Assembly (NCBI GenBank): GCA_035545735.1
Contig: DASZXS010000083.1
Location: 62,001 to 126,000, forward strand
DNA: 64,000 bases
Direction of reading: 5' to 3'
Origin: JAJYKC01 sp035545735
GTDB lineage: Bacteria > Acidobacteriota > Terriglobia > Bryobacterales > Bryobacteraceae
Shown here: positions 8,037 to 15,692 of the stretch, piece after piece
How the letters are laid out: every line of letters begins with the position of its first letter
Numbering within the stretch: position 1 is the stretch's first letter
Position numbers and translations under genes: made by a program
The notes under the pieces: generated by a model
Database searches by the model: none
Seen by the model: the letters and a program-made list of their open reading frames with translations, nothing else
Told to the model about the DNA's origin: nothing

Positions 8037-8945
8037 TTGCCATCGATTTCCATGAAAGAATTGCTCGAAGCCGGTGTTCACTTCGGGCACCAGACCAAGC
8101 GCTGGAATCCGAAAATGAAAGAATACATTTTCGGCGAACGCAACGGGATCTACATTGTGGACCTGCAGAAGACGCTCAAGCTCTTCAAGGACGCGATGCG
8201 CTACGTGGCCGAAATGGCCGCTCAAGGCAAGTCCGTCCTTTTCGTCGGCACCAAGCGCCAGGCGCAGGAAGCGGTCGCTGAAGAGGCCGTGCGCTGCAGC
8301 CAGTATTACGTAAATCAGCGCTGGCTCGGCGGACTGCTCACCAACTTCAGCACGGTGCAGCGCTCCATCAAGCGCCTGAAGGAACTCGATTCCCTGGCCG
8401 ACGAAAGCGGGTATGAAGGCCGCGCCAAAAAGGAAGTGGGCCGCCTGGAGCGCGAGCGCAAACACCTGCAGCAGAATCTCGCGGGAATCAAAGACATGCC
8501 CGGACTGCCGGATTTGCTTTTCGTGATCGATTCGAACAAAGAGGCGATCGCCGTGAAGGAAGCCCGCAAGCTCGGCATCCCGGTGGTCGCGGTCGTGGAT
8601 ACCAACTGCGATCCCGATGAAGTCGACTACGTGATTCCCGGCAACGACGACGCCCTGCGCGCCATTCGCCTGTTCACGAACAAAGTGGCCGATGCGGTGG
8701 TGGAAGGGCGTTCTCTTGCGACCGAGCAGGATTTCATCCCCGAGCGCGTTGTTACCGAAGAAAGCGCCTCCACCGAGGACTTCGCCGGCTACAATCAATT
8801 CGATCCGCAGCAGCTTGACCAGCTTATGTCGGAAAGCCTTTCCGACGAAGATCTGCCGTCCACTTCCCTGCCTCGCAAGGGACCTGCTTCGGAAGCACAG
8901 GCCGCCGAGGCGCCGGCCACAACCACCCGGAGCGAGCTGCAATAG
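8037..8945 (+). CDS. rpsB: 30S ribosomal protein S2
   Basis: A 302-residue S2 protein: SMKELLEAGVHFGHQTKRWNP, MKEYIFGERNGIYIVDLQKT, FVGTKRQAQEAV, RWLGGLLTNFSTV and DTNCDPDEVDYVIPGNDDA are all diagnostic. The start is TTG at 8037 because the family's conserved N-terminus begins there and AAGGAGG (8026-8032) lies just upstream; a TTG start on a ribosomal gene may lower expression. About 60 residues of acidic, Ser/Ala/Pro-rich tail extend past the usual 230-260-residue core, as seen in some phyla. tsf follows after about 40 bp. Confidence 0.97.
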   Translation: MPSISMKELLEAGVHFGHQTKRWNPKMKEYIFGERNGIYIVDLQKTLKLFKDAMRYVAEMAAQGKSVLFVGTKRQAQEAVAEEAVRCSQYYVNQRWLGGLLTNFSTVQRSIKRLKELDSLADESGYEGRAKKEVGRLERERKHLQQNLAGIKDMPGLPDLLFVIDSNKEAIAVKEARKLGIPVVAVVDTNCDPDEVDYVIPGNDDALRAIRLFTNKVADAVVEGRSLATEQDFIPERVVTEESASTEDFAGYNQFDPQQLDQLMSESLSDEDLPSTSLPRKGPASEAQAAEAPATTTRSELQ

Positions 8946-8984
8946 CGGCTCGCCTCAGACAATCAATACGGCATTATGGGAACT

Positions 8985-9617
8985 ATGGCAGAGATTAGCG
9001 CGCAATTGGTAAAGCAACTCCGCGAACGCACCGGCGCGGGAATGATGGAGTGCAAGAGCGCCCTTCAGGAAACCGGCGGCGACCTTGAGAAGGCGGTGGA
9101 TGTTCTCCGCAAGCGCGGCATCGCCTCGGCGGCGAAGAAAGCGACGCGAAGCACCAAGCAAGGCGTCGTTGGAACCTATGTTCATCCCGGATCGCAGTTG
9201 GGAGTTCTGATTGAAGTCAACTGCGAATCGGATTTCGTGGCTCGTACCGAAGATTTTCAATCCTTGGTAAAGGACCTCGCCATGCAAGTGGCGGCGGCCG
9301 ATCCGCAATTCATCCGCAAGGAAGACGTCTCCGCGGCGGCGCTCGCCAAAGAAAAGGAAATTCAGCGGGCGCGGGCGATTGCCGAGGGCAAGCCGGAGAA
9401 GATGGCGGACAAAATCGTCGAGGGCCGGCTCAACAAGTATTACGAAGAAGTGTGCCTCTATGAGCAGCCGTTCATCAAGGAAAACACCACTACGGTTCAG
9501 GATCTGATCAAGGCGGCCATTGCCCGGCTGGGAGAGAACATCAGCGTAGCCCGCTTTGTTCGCTTCAAAGTCGGTGACGCGGCCTCCGAACAGACCTCGG
9601 CGGAAGCCGCCAGCTAA
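8985..9617 (+). CDS. tsf: Elongation factor Ts
   Basis: A 210-residue EF-Ts, the guanine-nucleotide exchange factor for EF-Tu. Visible motifs: MAEISAQLVKQLRERTGAGM with the MECKSAL stretch, LRKRGIASAAKKATR, and IEVNCESDFVARTEDF. The C-terminal ENISVARFVRFKVG is the family's last strand. The family start corresponds to the ATG at 8985; another in-frame ATG at 8976 lacks a better ribosome-binding site. It is shorter than the E. coli protein (283 aa) but usual for single-core-domain EF-Ts. An intrinsic terminator follows directly. Confidence 0.96.
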   Translation: MAEISAQLVKQLRERTGAGMMECKSALQETGGDLEKAVDVLRKRGIASAAKKATRSTKQGVVGTYVHPGSQLGVLIEVNCESDFVARTEDFQSLVKDLAMQVAAADPQFIRKEDVSAAALAKEKEIQRARAIAEGKPEKMADKIVEGRLNKYYEEVCLYEQPFIKENTTTVQDLIKAAIARLGENISVARFVRFKVGDAASEQTSAEAAS

Positions 9618-9631
9618 ATTTCGAAACAGAA

Positions 9632-9656
9632 GGGGGCCGGCGCCGGTCCCCTTTTT
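9632..9656 (+). terminator. Intrinsic terminator between tsf and pyrH
   Basis: A GC-rich hairpin (gggggccgg / ccggtcccc, 9632-9651, nine paired positions with one G-T wobble) followed by TTTTT (9652-9656). The pyrH ATG is only 12 nt further on, so pyrH transcription must read through or start inside tsf. Confidence 0.75.
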
Positions 9657-9668
9657 CCCTGTCTGCTA

Positions 9669-10376
9669 ATGCCTCAATACAAACGCATTCTCCTGAAACT
9701 GAGCGGCGAAGTCATGGCGGGGGCGAATTCTTTCGGGATCGCGCCGGATCGCGTTCAGGCTTTGGCCGCGGAAATCGCGGAAGTGGCCAAGACGAAGATC
9801 GAGATTGGGCTCGTCGTGGGCGGCGGAAACTTCTTCCGCGGGGTCGCGGCGGCGGCCAAGCACATGGATCGCGTCACCGGCGATCATATGGGGATGCTGG
9901 CCACCGTGATCAATGCCTTGGCTCTGCAGGACGCCCTCGAAAAAGTCGGCGTACCCACACGGGTGATGACGGCCATCCAGATGCATCAGGTCGCCGAGCC
10001 TTACATCCGCCGGCGCGCCATCCGCCACCTCGAAAAGGGACGGATTGTCATCTTCGCGGCCGGAACGTCAAACCCGTATTTTTCCACCGACACCGCGGCA
10101 ACGCTGCGTGCTCTCGAGATTCACGCCGAGGTGATCGCCAAAGCGACGAAGGTAGACGGCGTCTACGACAAGGACCCAATGCGCTTTTCCGACGCCGTGC
10201 GCTACCCGGAGATCAGCTACCTCGAAGTACTCTCAAAATCCCTGGCGGTGATGGACGCCTCCGCCGTGGCGATGTGCCGGGACAACCACCTGCCGATCCA
10301 GGTGTTTAATCTGAATGTGTACGGCAATATAATGCGGATGTCGATGGGCGAACCCATCGGCACGTTGATCCATTGA
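9669..10376 (+). CDS. pyrH: UMP kinase
   Basis: A 235-residue amino-acid-kinase-fold enzyme that makes UDP from UMP and ATP. Motifs: YKRILLKLSGEVMAG at the start, VVGGGNFFRG, a GDHMGMLATVINALAL stretch, AAGTSNPYFSTDTAATLRALE, and the nucleotide-binding KVDGVYDKDP. Length is normal (about 240). There is no Shine-Dalgarno sequence: the ATG follows a terminator hairpin and T-run, so translation or transcription here is unusual. frr follows 7 bp later, the widespread pyrH-frr pairing. Confidence 0.97.
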   Translation: MPQYKRILLKLSGEVMAGANSFGIAPDRVQALAAEIAEVAKTKIEIGLVVGGGNFFRGVAAAAKHMDRVTGDHMGMLATVINALALQDALEKVGVPTRVMTAIQMHQVAEPYIRRRAIRHLEKGRIVIFAAGTSNPYFSTDTAATLRALEIHAEVIAKATKVDGVYDKDPMRFSDAVRYPEISYLEVLSKSLAVMDASAVAMCRDNHLPIQVFNLNVYGNIMRMSMGEPIGTLIH

Positions 10377-10383
10377 GGCAGCC

Positions 10384-10992
10384 ATGAAAAACGATCCCCA
10401 ACCTGCTACCACAACTCCGAATCAATTCAAAAACGTCAAGGAAATCGAGCAGTATGCGCGCGGGCGCATGGAAAAGGTACTCACCGCGTTGCAGCACGAC
10501 ATGGCCGGCATCCGGACCGGACGCGCCTCGGTGGGTTTGCTCGACAACATCAAAGTGGAGTGTTACGGCTCGCTCATGCCCATTAACCAGGTGGCCACCC
10601 TCCACGTTCCCGAACCGGCGCTAATCACCGTGCAGCCGTTTGACGCGTCGCAGATCGCCGCGATTGAAAAGGGCATTCGCAGCGCCGATCTTGGCCTGAA
10701 CCCGGGAAATGACGGCAAGGTGATCCGCATCCCCATTCCTCCCCTCACCGAAGAACGCCGCAAGGACTTCGTGAAGAAGCTGCACCATGTCGCCGAGGAC
10801 CACCGGATCGTCCTGCGCAACGTGCGGCGCGATTCCAACGAGCACGTCAAGAAGCTTCTGAAAGACAAACTGATCAGCGAGGACGACGAACGCCGCGCAC
10901 TCGATGAGATTCAGAAACTGACCGACGCACAGATCGCCAAGCTCGATCAAGCGGTAAAGAGCAAGGAAAAAGAGATCCTCGAGTTCCGCTAG
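10384..10992 (+). CDS. frr: Ribosome recycling factor
   Basis: A 202-residue RRF, which with EF-G splits post-termination ribosomes. Family motifs: MEKVLTALQHDMAGIRTGRAS, YGSLMPINQVATLHVPEP, FDASQIAAIEKGIRSADLGLNP, IRIPIPPLTEERRKDFVKKLHH and the final long helices. It has about 17 extra polar residues at the N-terminus relative to the usual 185; a GAGG site before the ATG at 10384 supports this start. The following 215 bp have no gene or terminator I can support. Confidence 0.97.
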   Translation: MKNDPQPATTTPNQFKNVKEIEQYARGRMEKVLTALQHDMAGIRTGRASVGLLDNIKVECYGSLMPINQVATLHVPEPALITVQPFDASQIAAIEKGIRSADLGLNPGNDGKVIRIPIPPLTEERRKDFVKKLHHVAEDHRIVLRNVRRDSNEHVKKLLKDKLISEDDERRALDEIQKLTDAQIAKLDQAVKSKEKEILEFR

Positions 10993-11207
10993 CCGAGCCA
11001 TTCGAAATGACCAACGACGAGTTCACCACGTCGATTGGACCATTCACGACTCTCCTGATGACGGAACAAAAGGACGGGACCTTGTCCTGCCGATCGCGGC
11101 GTATCGGTCCGCCCTTTCCTCAACGCCACCAGCGCCACGCGCCAGCGTGACTTGAAATACCCGCCCGAGCGCGCGAATGTCACTCTCGCGGAAAGAACGC
11201 CGTGCCC

Positions 11208-14200
11208 TCAAAACATCAGCCGCAATGCAAACTGGATCAGCCGCGGATCATTGTACTGCCCGCTGATGACGCCGAACTGCGGCGTGCCCATCGATGTCCC
11301 CGGATAGCTGAAGCGCACCCGGTTGAACAGATTAAAGATCTCTGTGCGGAACTGCACTCCGACCCGCTCGGTGATCTGCGTGTTCTTGAATACCGTGAAA
11401 TCGTAGTTTGCAGTCCCCTGCGATCTCGCGTCCGGCATCGTGCGCGCGGCGTTGCCGAAAGTGAACGCCGCCGGCAGCGCAAAAGCCGAGGTATTGAACC
11501 ACTGGTTCAGCCGCGACTGCGCCGAGCCGCTCTCCTTCGCGCTCACGCCTGTCCGGTTGGGCCGCTGCCCTCCGCCGAAGCTGTTGGACGTGTTGCTCGC
11601 CACGCTGATCGGAAGCGGATTCCCGGATTGAAACGTGGTTACGCCATTGACCCCCCAACCTGAAATCAGCTTACCGGCGACTCCGGACGCGTTCTGCCCG
11701 AAGCGCTGCCCCTTCCCAAACGGAAGATCGACGATGTAGCTGATCACCGCGCGCTGCGGTGTGTCATAGAGCGCAAGCGACCGCTCGGCCCGGATGTTGT
11801 AGTTGTCCTGAACCCCGCCCGCGCCCCCGCCGGGTTCCAGCCATCCGGTCAACGTATCCGTATCGCTGATCAACTTCGACCAGGTGTAGGAGCCGACGAT
11901 CGTGCCGCCCTTCGCAAAGCGCTTTTGAACGTTGATCTGCGCCGAATGATAGCTGGAGTTCCGGTTCGGCGGCGATTGCATCGCAAAGCCGTTATATTCC
12001 GGATAAGGCCGCAGCAACTGCCCGCGCGCCACGTTGGGCTGCGCAAGAGTCCCGAGGGTCACCAGGCCATAGAACGGATTGGGGACCTGGTCCTGCAAAT
12101 GGCTGCCGAGAGCCATGTACTCGGGCGGAAGCTGATCCAATTGCTGCGAGGGTCCGGGCAGGTGCGTGCCCTTGGAACCCGCGTAGGCAACCGACAGGGC
12201 CACGCCGCCGGCCAGTTCGCGCTGGACGTCGAAATTCCATTGCTGCGAGTAGGCATGCTTCTCGTTGTAGATCGGCGCCGTGATGCCCTGTCCGTAGAAG
12301 AGCTGCTGAAAATTAGCGCTTCGTCCGGGAGCCGGTGCGATGCCGCGCGGGAACGGATTGCTCAACGTGTCGGCCGGCGTGATCGAGCCGTCCAAGGTTC
12401 CATTAAACGGCGTGGTGTACGCGTTCACCAGATCGCCATTGGGAGCGAAGCCGAAGGCTACGTCATTCCCCAGCCAGAAAATACCGTAGCCGGTCCGGAT
12501 CACCGTTTTGTTATTCCAGCGATAGGCCAGGCCGAATCGCGGCGAAAAGAGATTGCCCAGCTTGGTGTTGTTGCGGCTCGGATTGTCGGGCGAATTGACC
12601 AGGCCAAGTCTTCCCTTCAAATCCAAGCCCGTGGGTCCGGAAAGATCGTTGGTGACGCCGGGAAGCAGAACCGTCATGCGATCGAAGCGTTCCGACCACG
12701 GGCCCATCTGCTCGAAGCGAAGGCCGTAGTCGACCGTCAGGCTGGGCGTCACCTGAAACTGATCGCCCGCATAGTAGGCTCGGTATATCTGCTGCCCCGC
12801 CACCAGCGAGTTATTCGTTACGCCGCCTCCGGTGCCATAGCCCAGCAGAAACGAGGCAAACCCGTTGCCGGTGCCCGCGGGCTTGAACGGATTCGCGGAC
12901 GTCAACAGCGCATCGAAGGTGAAGTTGCCGGAGGGATTATTCTGCTGGTAGTAGTTGTGGGTGTTGCGGCGAACTTCGACGCCAAATTTCAGCGTGTGCC
13001 TACCCCATATTTTGGTCAGCGTGGGAGCCAGGGAGTACACATCGTTGCGCGCGATAATCGTGCTGCCGGTGCCGCTGGTGCTGAACACGCCGTTATATCC
13101 GCTCACCTGCGGCTGTGGAACCACGCGGAAGACCACCTCGTTATTTAACGCAGCCGGCCAGCCAAGCTGCGTGAGGTCGTATCCGTCCGTCAGGGACGTG
13201 CGGTCATAGCTGAACCGGAGATAGGACAGACGCACGTCGCCGATCAACGTCGGTGAAAAAGCATACGTGTCCGCAAGCACAGCCTGATTGGTGTTGAACG
13301 TCTCGGTGCAGCGATCCACGCAGGTCTTGGTCTTATACGGATCGATGGGAAGATTCAGATTCGTCCAATACGTGTATCGCATGAACACGCGCTGCTTCTC
13401 GGAAAAGGTGTGATCGACGCGCGAGTTGTACTGGTCGTTGCCGCCGCCTACGCTCGCGTTCGAGGTAAAGTTGTTCACGTCCGTGAAAGGCGCGCCCTGT
13501 GTGTTGGCGCGTCCCCAAAGATTCGTTAGAACCTTGGATGCCGGGTCGATCCGGCTGGCCGGGATAATATTGCCTGGAAACTGCTGGCGCGTGATAATCT
13601 GGCTGCCGCTGGCGTCGGTCGCGCACGGCGCGCTGCCGAACCGGCCGCAGGTCGTCAGCGGGTCGTAGATCGGCACCTGCGCCCCCGTGCTGTCGCGGAC
13701 GCCCGAGAAATCGCCTCCGCGCATGGCGTCGGTAGGAACCGAATAGACATACGACTGGCCCTGGCGCAGCCGGAATCCTTCCCAGGAGAAGAAGAAAAAC
13801 GTTTTATCTTTTATGGCCGGGCCGCCGAGATTGGCGCCGTATTGATTCTGCGAAAATGCCGGGCGTTGAATTCCCGCCCGATTATTGAAGAATGTGTTCG
13901 CATTAAGAACCCGGTTGCGAAGATATTCATAGGCGCTGCCGTGAAATTCATTCGTCCCCGATTTGGTGGTCAAATTCACCGCTCCTCCGGCGAGCCGCCC
14001 GAATTCCGGGCCCAGGTTATTCGTCTGCACTCGAAACTCCTGGATGGCGTCCTGGGTCGGCACCAGCGCCGTCAGGTTGGCATAGGACGCGTTGAGGGGA
14101 GCGCCGTCAAGGAAGGCCGCGCTTTGATTCGCCTGTCCGCCGCCGATCTGAAAATTGCCCCAGGCAAACGGATTCGTTCCGGTCGGGGTTGTGCCCGACT

Positions 14201-14693
14201 GCCCGCCTGGAACGACGCCGGGCACCATCGCCACCAGTCCGAAAACATCGCGCCCGTTCAGCGGCATCTCGAGAACGCGCCGCGCCTCCACCACCTGCCC
14301 CAGCGACGCATTTTCGCTCTGCAGCAGCGGCGATTCCGCAGTCACCTCAATCACCTGGTTGACGTCGCCCAATGCCATTGGGACATCGATGCGAACCGTG
14401 CTCTGCACGGCAACGGTCACCGGCTCGCGGACAAAGCGGCGGAAACCGGCCCGCTCCACTTCAACTCTGTATTGGCCGGGCACGAGATTGATGAATTGAT
14501 AGTCCCCTGACGCATCCGTGCTCATCGTTCTGCGTTCGGCGGTGCCCAGGTTGGTGAGGGTCGCCGTTGCCCCGGGGACAGCGGCGCCGCTCGTGTCCGT
14601 CACCGAGCCAACAACAGATCCATAGAAAGTCTGGGCCACACAGACGGTTGCCGAAAGTAGTAAGTTGGCGCACCACAATAATCGAAAGCGCAT
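11208..14693 (-). CDS. Oar-like TonB-dependent receptor with carboxypeptidase-regulatory domain
   Basis: A 1161-residue outer-membrane protein. It has a signal peptide (MRFRLLWCANLLLSATVCVAQ). A transthyretin-like CarboxypepD_reg domain spans about 24-110 (GSVVGSVTDTSGAAVPGATATLTN, then YQFINLVPGQYRVEVERAGF). A plug domain covers about 120-240 (LEMPLNGRDVFGLVAMVPGV, FLDGAPLNASY, LTTKSGTNEFHGSAYEYLRN). A large beta-barrel ends in a terminal Phe (FALRLMF). Such receptors are greatly expanded in Acidobacteria and are thought to import or sense oligomers. GGGGAGAGAG precedes the ATG. No TonB/ExbBD genes are beside it and the substrate is unknown. Confidence 0.92.
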   Translation of the reverse strand: MRFRLLWCANLLLSATVCVAQTFYGSVVGSVTDTSGAAVPGATATLTNLGTAERRTMSTDASGDYQFINLVPGQYRVEVERAGFRRFVREPVTVAVQSTVRIDVPMALGDVNQVIEVTAESPLLQSENASLGQVVEARRVLEMPLNGRDVFGLVAMVPGVVPGGQSGTTPTGTNPFAWGNFQIGGGQANQSAAFLDGAPLNASYANLTALVPTQDAIQEFRVQTNNLGPEFGRLAGGAVNLTTKSGTNEFHGSAYEYLRNRVLNANTFFNNRAGIQRPAFSQNQYGANLGGPAIKDKTFFFFSWEGFRLRQGQSYVYSVPTDAMRGGDFSGVRDSTGAQVPIYDPLTTCGRFGSAPCATDASGSQIITRQQFPGNIIPASRIDPASKVLTNLWGRANTQGAPFTDVNNFTSNASVGGGNDQYNSRVDHTFSEKQRVFMRYTYWTNLNLPIDPYKTKTCVDRCTETFNTNQAVLADTYAFSPTLIGDVRLSYLRFSYDRTSLTDGYDLTQLGWPAALNNEVVFRVVPQPQVSGYNGVFSTSGTGSTIIARNDVYSLAPTLTKIWGRHTLKFGVEVRRNTHNYYQQNNPSGNFTFDALLTSANPFKPAGTGNGFASFLLGYGTGGGVTNNSLVAGQQIYRAYYAGDQFQVTPSLTVDYGLRFEQMGPWSERFDRMTVLLPGVTNDLSGPTGLDLKGRLGLVNSPDNPSRNNTKLGNLFSPRFGLAYRWNNKTVIRTGYGIFWLGNDVAFGFAPNGDLVNAYTTPFNGTLDGSITPADTLSNPFPRGIAPAPGRSANFQQLFYGQGITAPIYNEKHAYSQQWNFDVQRELAGGVALSVAYAGSKGTHLPGPSQQLDQLPPEYMALGSHLQDQVPNPFYGLVTLGTLAQPNVARGQLLRPYPEYNGFAMQSPPNRNSSYHSAQINVQKRFAKGGTIVGSYTWSKLISDTDTLTGWLEPGGGAGGVQDNYNIRAERSLALYDTPQRAVISYIVDLPFGKGQRFGQNASGVAGKLISGWGVNGVTTFQSGNPLPISVASNTSNSFGGGQRPNRTGVSAKESGSAQSRLNQWFNTSAFALPAAFTFGNAARTMPDARSQGTANYDFTVFKNTQITERVGVQFRTEIFNLFNRVRFSYPGTSMGTPQFGVISGQYNDPRLIQFALRLMF

Positions 14694-14728
14694 TCTCTCT
14701 CCCCTACAAACCTTTTACTAATTCGGGC

Positions 14729-14757
14729 AGTATATACCGCGGCCGATCGATGGACAA
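14729..14757 (-). promoter_or_regulatory. Promoter of the Oar-like receptor gene
   Basis: On the minus strand: -35 TTGTCC (14757-14752), a 17-bp spacer and -10 TATACT (14734-14729), 35 bp before the start codon, which has a GGGGAGAGAG ribosome-binding site. Confidence 0.6.
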
Positions 14758-14826
14758 GAGAAATGTGAAAGTAATCTTCGCGAATTACGAAAAGTTATCT
14801 CAACAATGTAGACTGTTTTTTGCAAT

Positions 14827-14849
14827 GCGGAATGTTCATGAACTTCCGC
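14827..14849. promoter_or_regulatory. Long palindrome upstream of the receptor promoter
   Basis: A nearly perfect 23-bp palindrome: outer arms GCGGAA (14827-14832) and TTCCGC (14844-14849) around the perfect inner palindrome GTTCATGAAC (14834-14843), with one unpaired base. It lies about 70 bp upstream of the -35 box and could be a regulator site. Confidence 0.4.
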
Positions 14850-14889
14850 TATTGAAAGCCCCAACAGTCGATAATCGTCTTCCGCTGGA

Positions 14890-15180
14890 CTATTTACCGC
14901 GCGACGGAAAACCCGCCGGGCGCCGGGCCGATCTTCGGGCTCCAACCCGGTACAGGAGCGTGAGTCCGCCGGCAACGATTGTGGGCAGCGCGTAAATCGT
15001 GATTGCGGGCAACCAGGGAAGCGGAGGCGGAGCGTCAGCGGCGAGCGTTCCGGCGCGCACCGCGGCGGCCCTGCGCTCCGCTGGCCAGACGCTCCGGTAT
15101 ACGACGAAGGAGGCCAGAAAGTACAGAAGAAACCACAACAGAATCGCGAGAGAGCCTTTTTGCAAGGCGGAAATACTCAT
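14890..15180 (-). CDS. Small two-helix membrane protein, unknown function
   Basis: A 96-residue protein with two strong hydrophobic segments (about residues 10-30, LAILLWFLLYFLASFVVY, and about 58-77, AITIYALPTIVAGGLTLLY). A loop with Ala/Pro-rich sequence links them and a basic tail ends the chain, which suggests a small inner-membrane protein with cytoplasmic C-terminus. I recognise no family. It is divergent from blaI with 107 bp between the starts, so the BlaI operator could influence it, though no facing promoter is evident. Confidence 0.6.
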   Translation of the reverse strand: MSISALQKGSLAILLWFLLYFLASFVVYRSVWPAERRAAAVRAGTLAADAPPPLPWLPAITIYALPTIVAGGLTLLYRVGARRSARRPAGFPSRGK

Positions 15181-15250
15181 AAAATACCCCGTTACGGCGC
15201 CAGCCAGTCCGGCCTCATCTTATCATCATCCGGGAGGCGCTTCTTTTGGC

Positions 15251-15287
15251 TTGACACTTTTTCTTTTTAGTACTAATTTATTAGTAT
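15251..15287 (+). promoter_or_regulatory. blaI promoter with overlapping BlaI-type operator
   Basis: -35 TTGACA (15251-15256) and -10 TAATTT (15274-15279) have 17-bp spacing. Overlapping them is a perfect dyad, TACTAAT-TT-ATTAGTA (15271-15286), and also the palindrome TTAGTACTAA (15267-15276). Three half-sites in all suit autorepression by a BlaI/MecI dimer. The start codon is 8 nt after the -10, so the mRNA is probably leaderless. Confidence 0.7.
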
Positions 15288-15692
15288 ATGCGCCGCGCAA
15301 AGCCGGTTCTGACCGATCAGGAGCTCGAAATCATGAAGGTGATCTGGGAGTTGGGCGCCGCCACCGTTCGCGATGTCTACGAAGCCCTGCTCGACCGCCG
15401 CAAGATTGCCTATACCACGGTGATGACGATGATGAAGATCCTGGAGCAAAAGGGACACCTGCGCCGCAAGCTCGACGACCGCGCCTACGTCTACCAGCCC
15501 ACCCGGCCCAAACAGCAGGTAGTGCGCAGCATGGTGCGGGAATTCGTCGATCGCGTATTCAACGGCTCCGCGCAACCACTGTTGCTTCACCTGCTGGAGG
15601 ACCAGAACCTCACCCCCAAGGATCTGGATGAAATCGCCCGCATGATTCCAAAAGGCGCGCCTTCGAGGAAGGGGGATAAAAAGCCGCAATGA
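15288..15692 (+). CDS. blaI: BlaI/MecI/CopY-family transcriptional repressor
   Basis: A 134-residue winged-helix repressor. Residues 8-75 form the DNA-binding domain (LTDQELEIMKVIWELGAATVRDVYEALLDR, then IAYTTVMTMMKILEQKGHLRRKLDDRAYVYQPT), and the C-terminal helices are the dimerisation part that the partner protease usually cleaves. It overlaps the M56 peptidase gene by 4 bp (ATGA), the classic blaI-blaR1 arrangement. In Acidobacteria such pairs are common and seldom tied to beta-lactamase; none is visible here, so the signal is probably cell-envelope stress of some other kind (inference). The operator overlapping its own promoter predicts autoregulation. Confidence 0.92.
   Translation: MRRAKPVLTDQELEIMKVIWELGAATVRDVYEALLDRRKIAYTTVMTMMKILEQKGHLRRKLDDRAYVYQPTRPKQQVVRSMVREFVDRVFNGSAQPLLLHLLEDQNLTPKDLDEIARMIPKGAPSRKGDKKPQ

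Noticed and set aside
11007..11200. A possible small plus-strand gene after frr
   Set aside because: The frame starting near 11007 has no ribosome-binding site, no recognisable sequence and a composition like out-of-frame DNA.
15267..15286. Short repeats that might be a CRISPR or other array
   Set aside because: The repeated TTAGTA/TACTAA units are operator half-sites in a single promoter; no spacer-repeat pattern occurs anywhere in the window.
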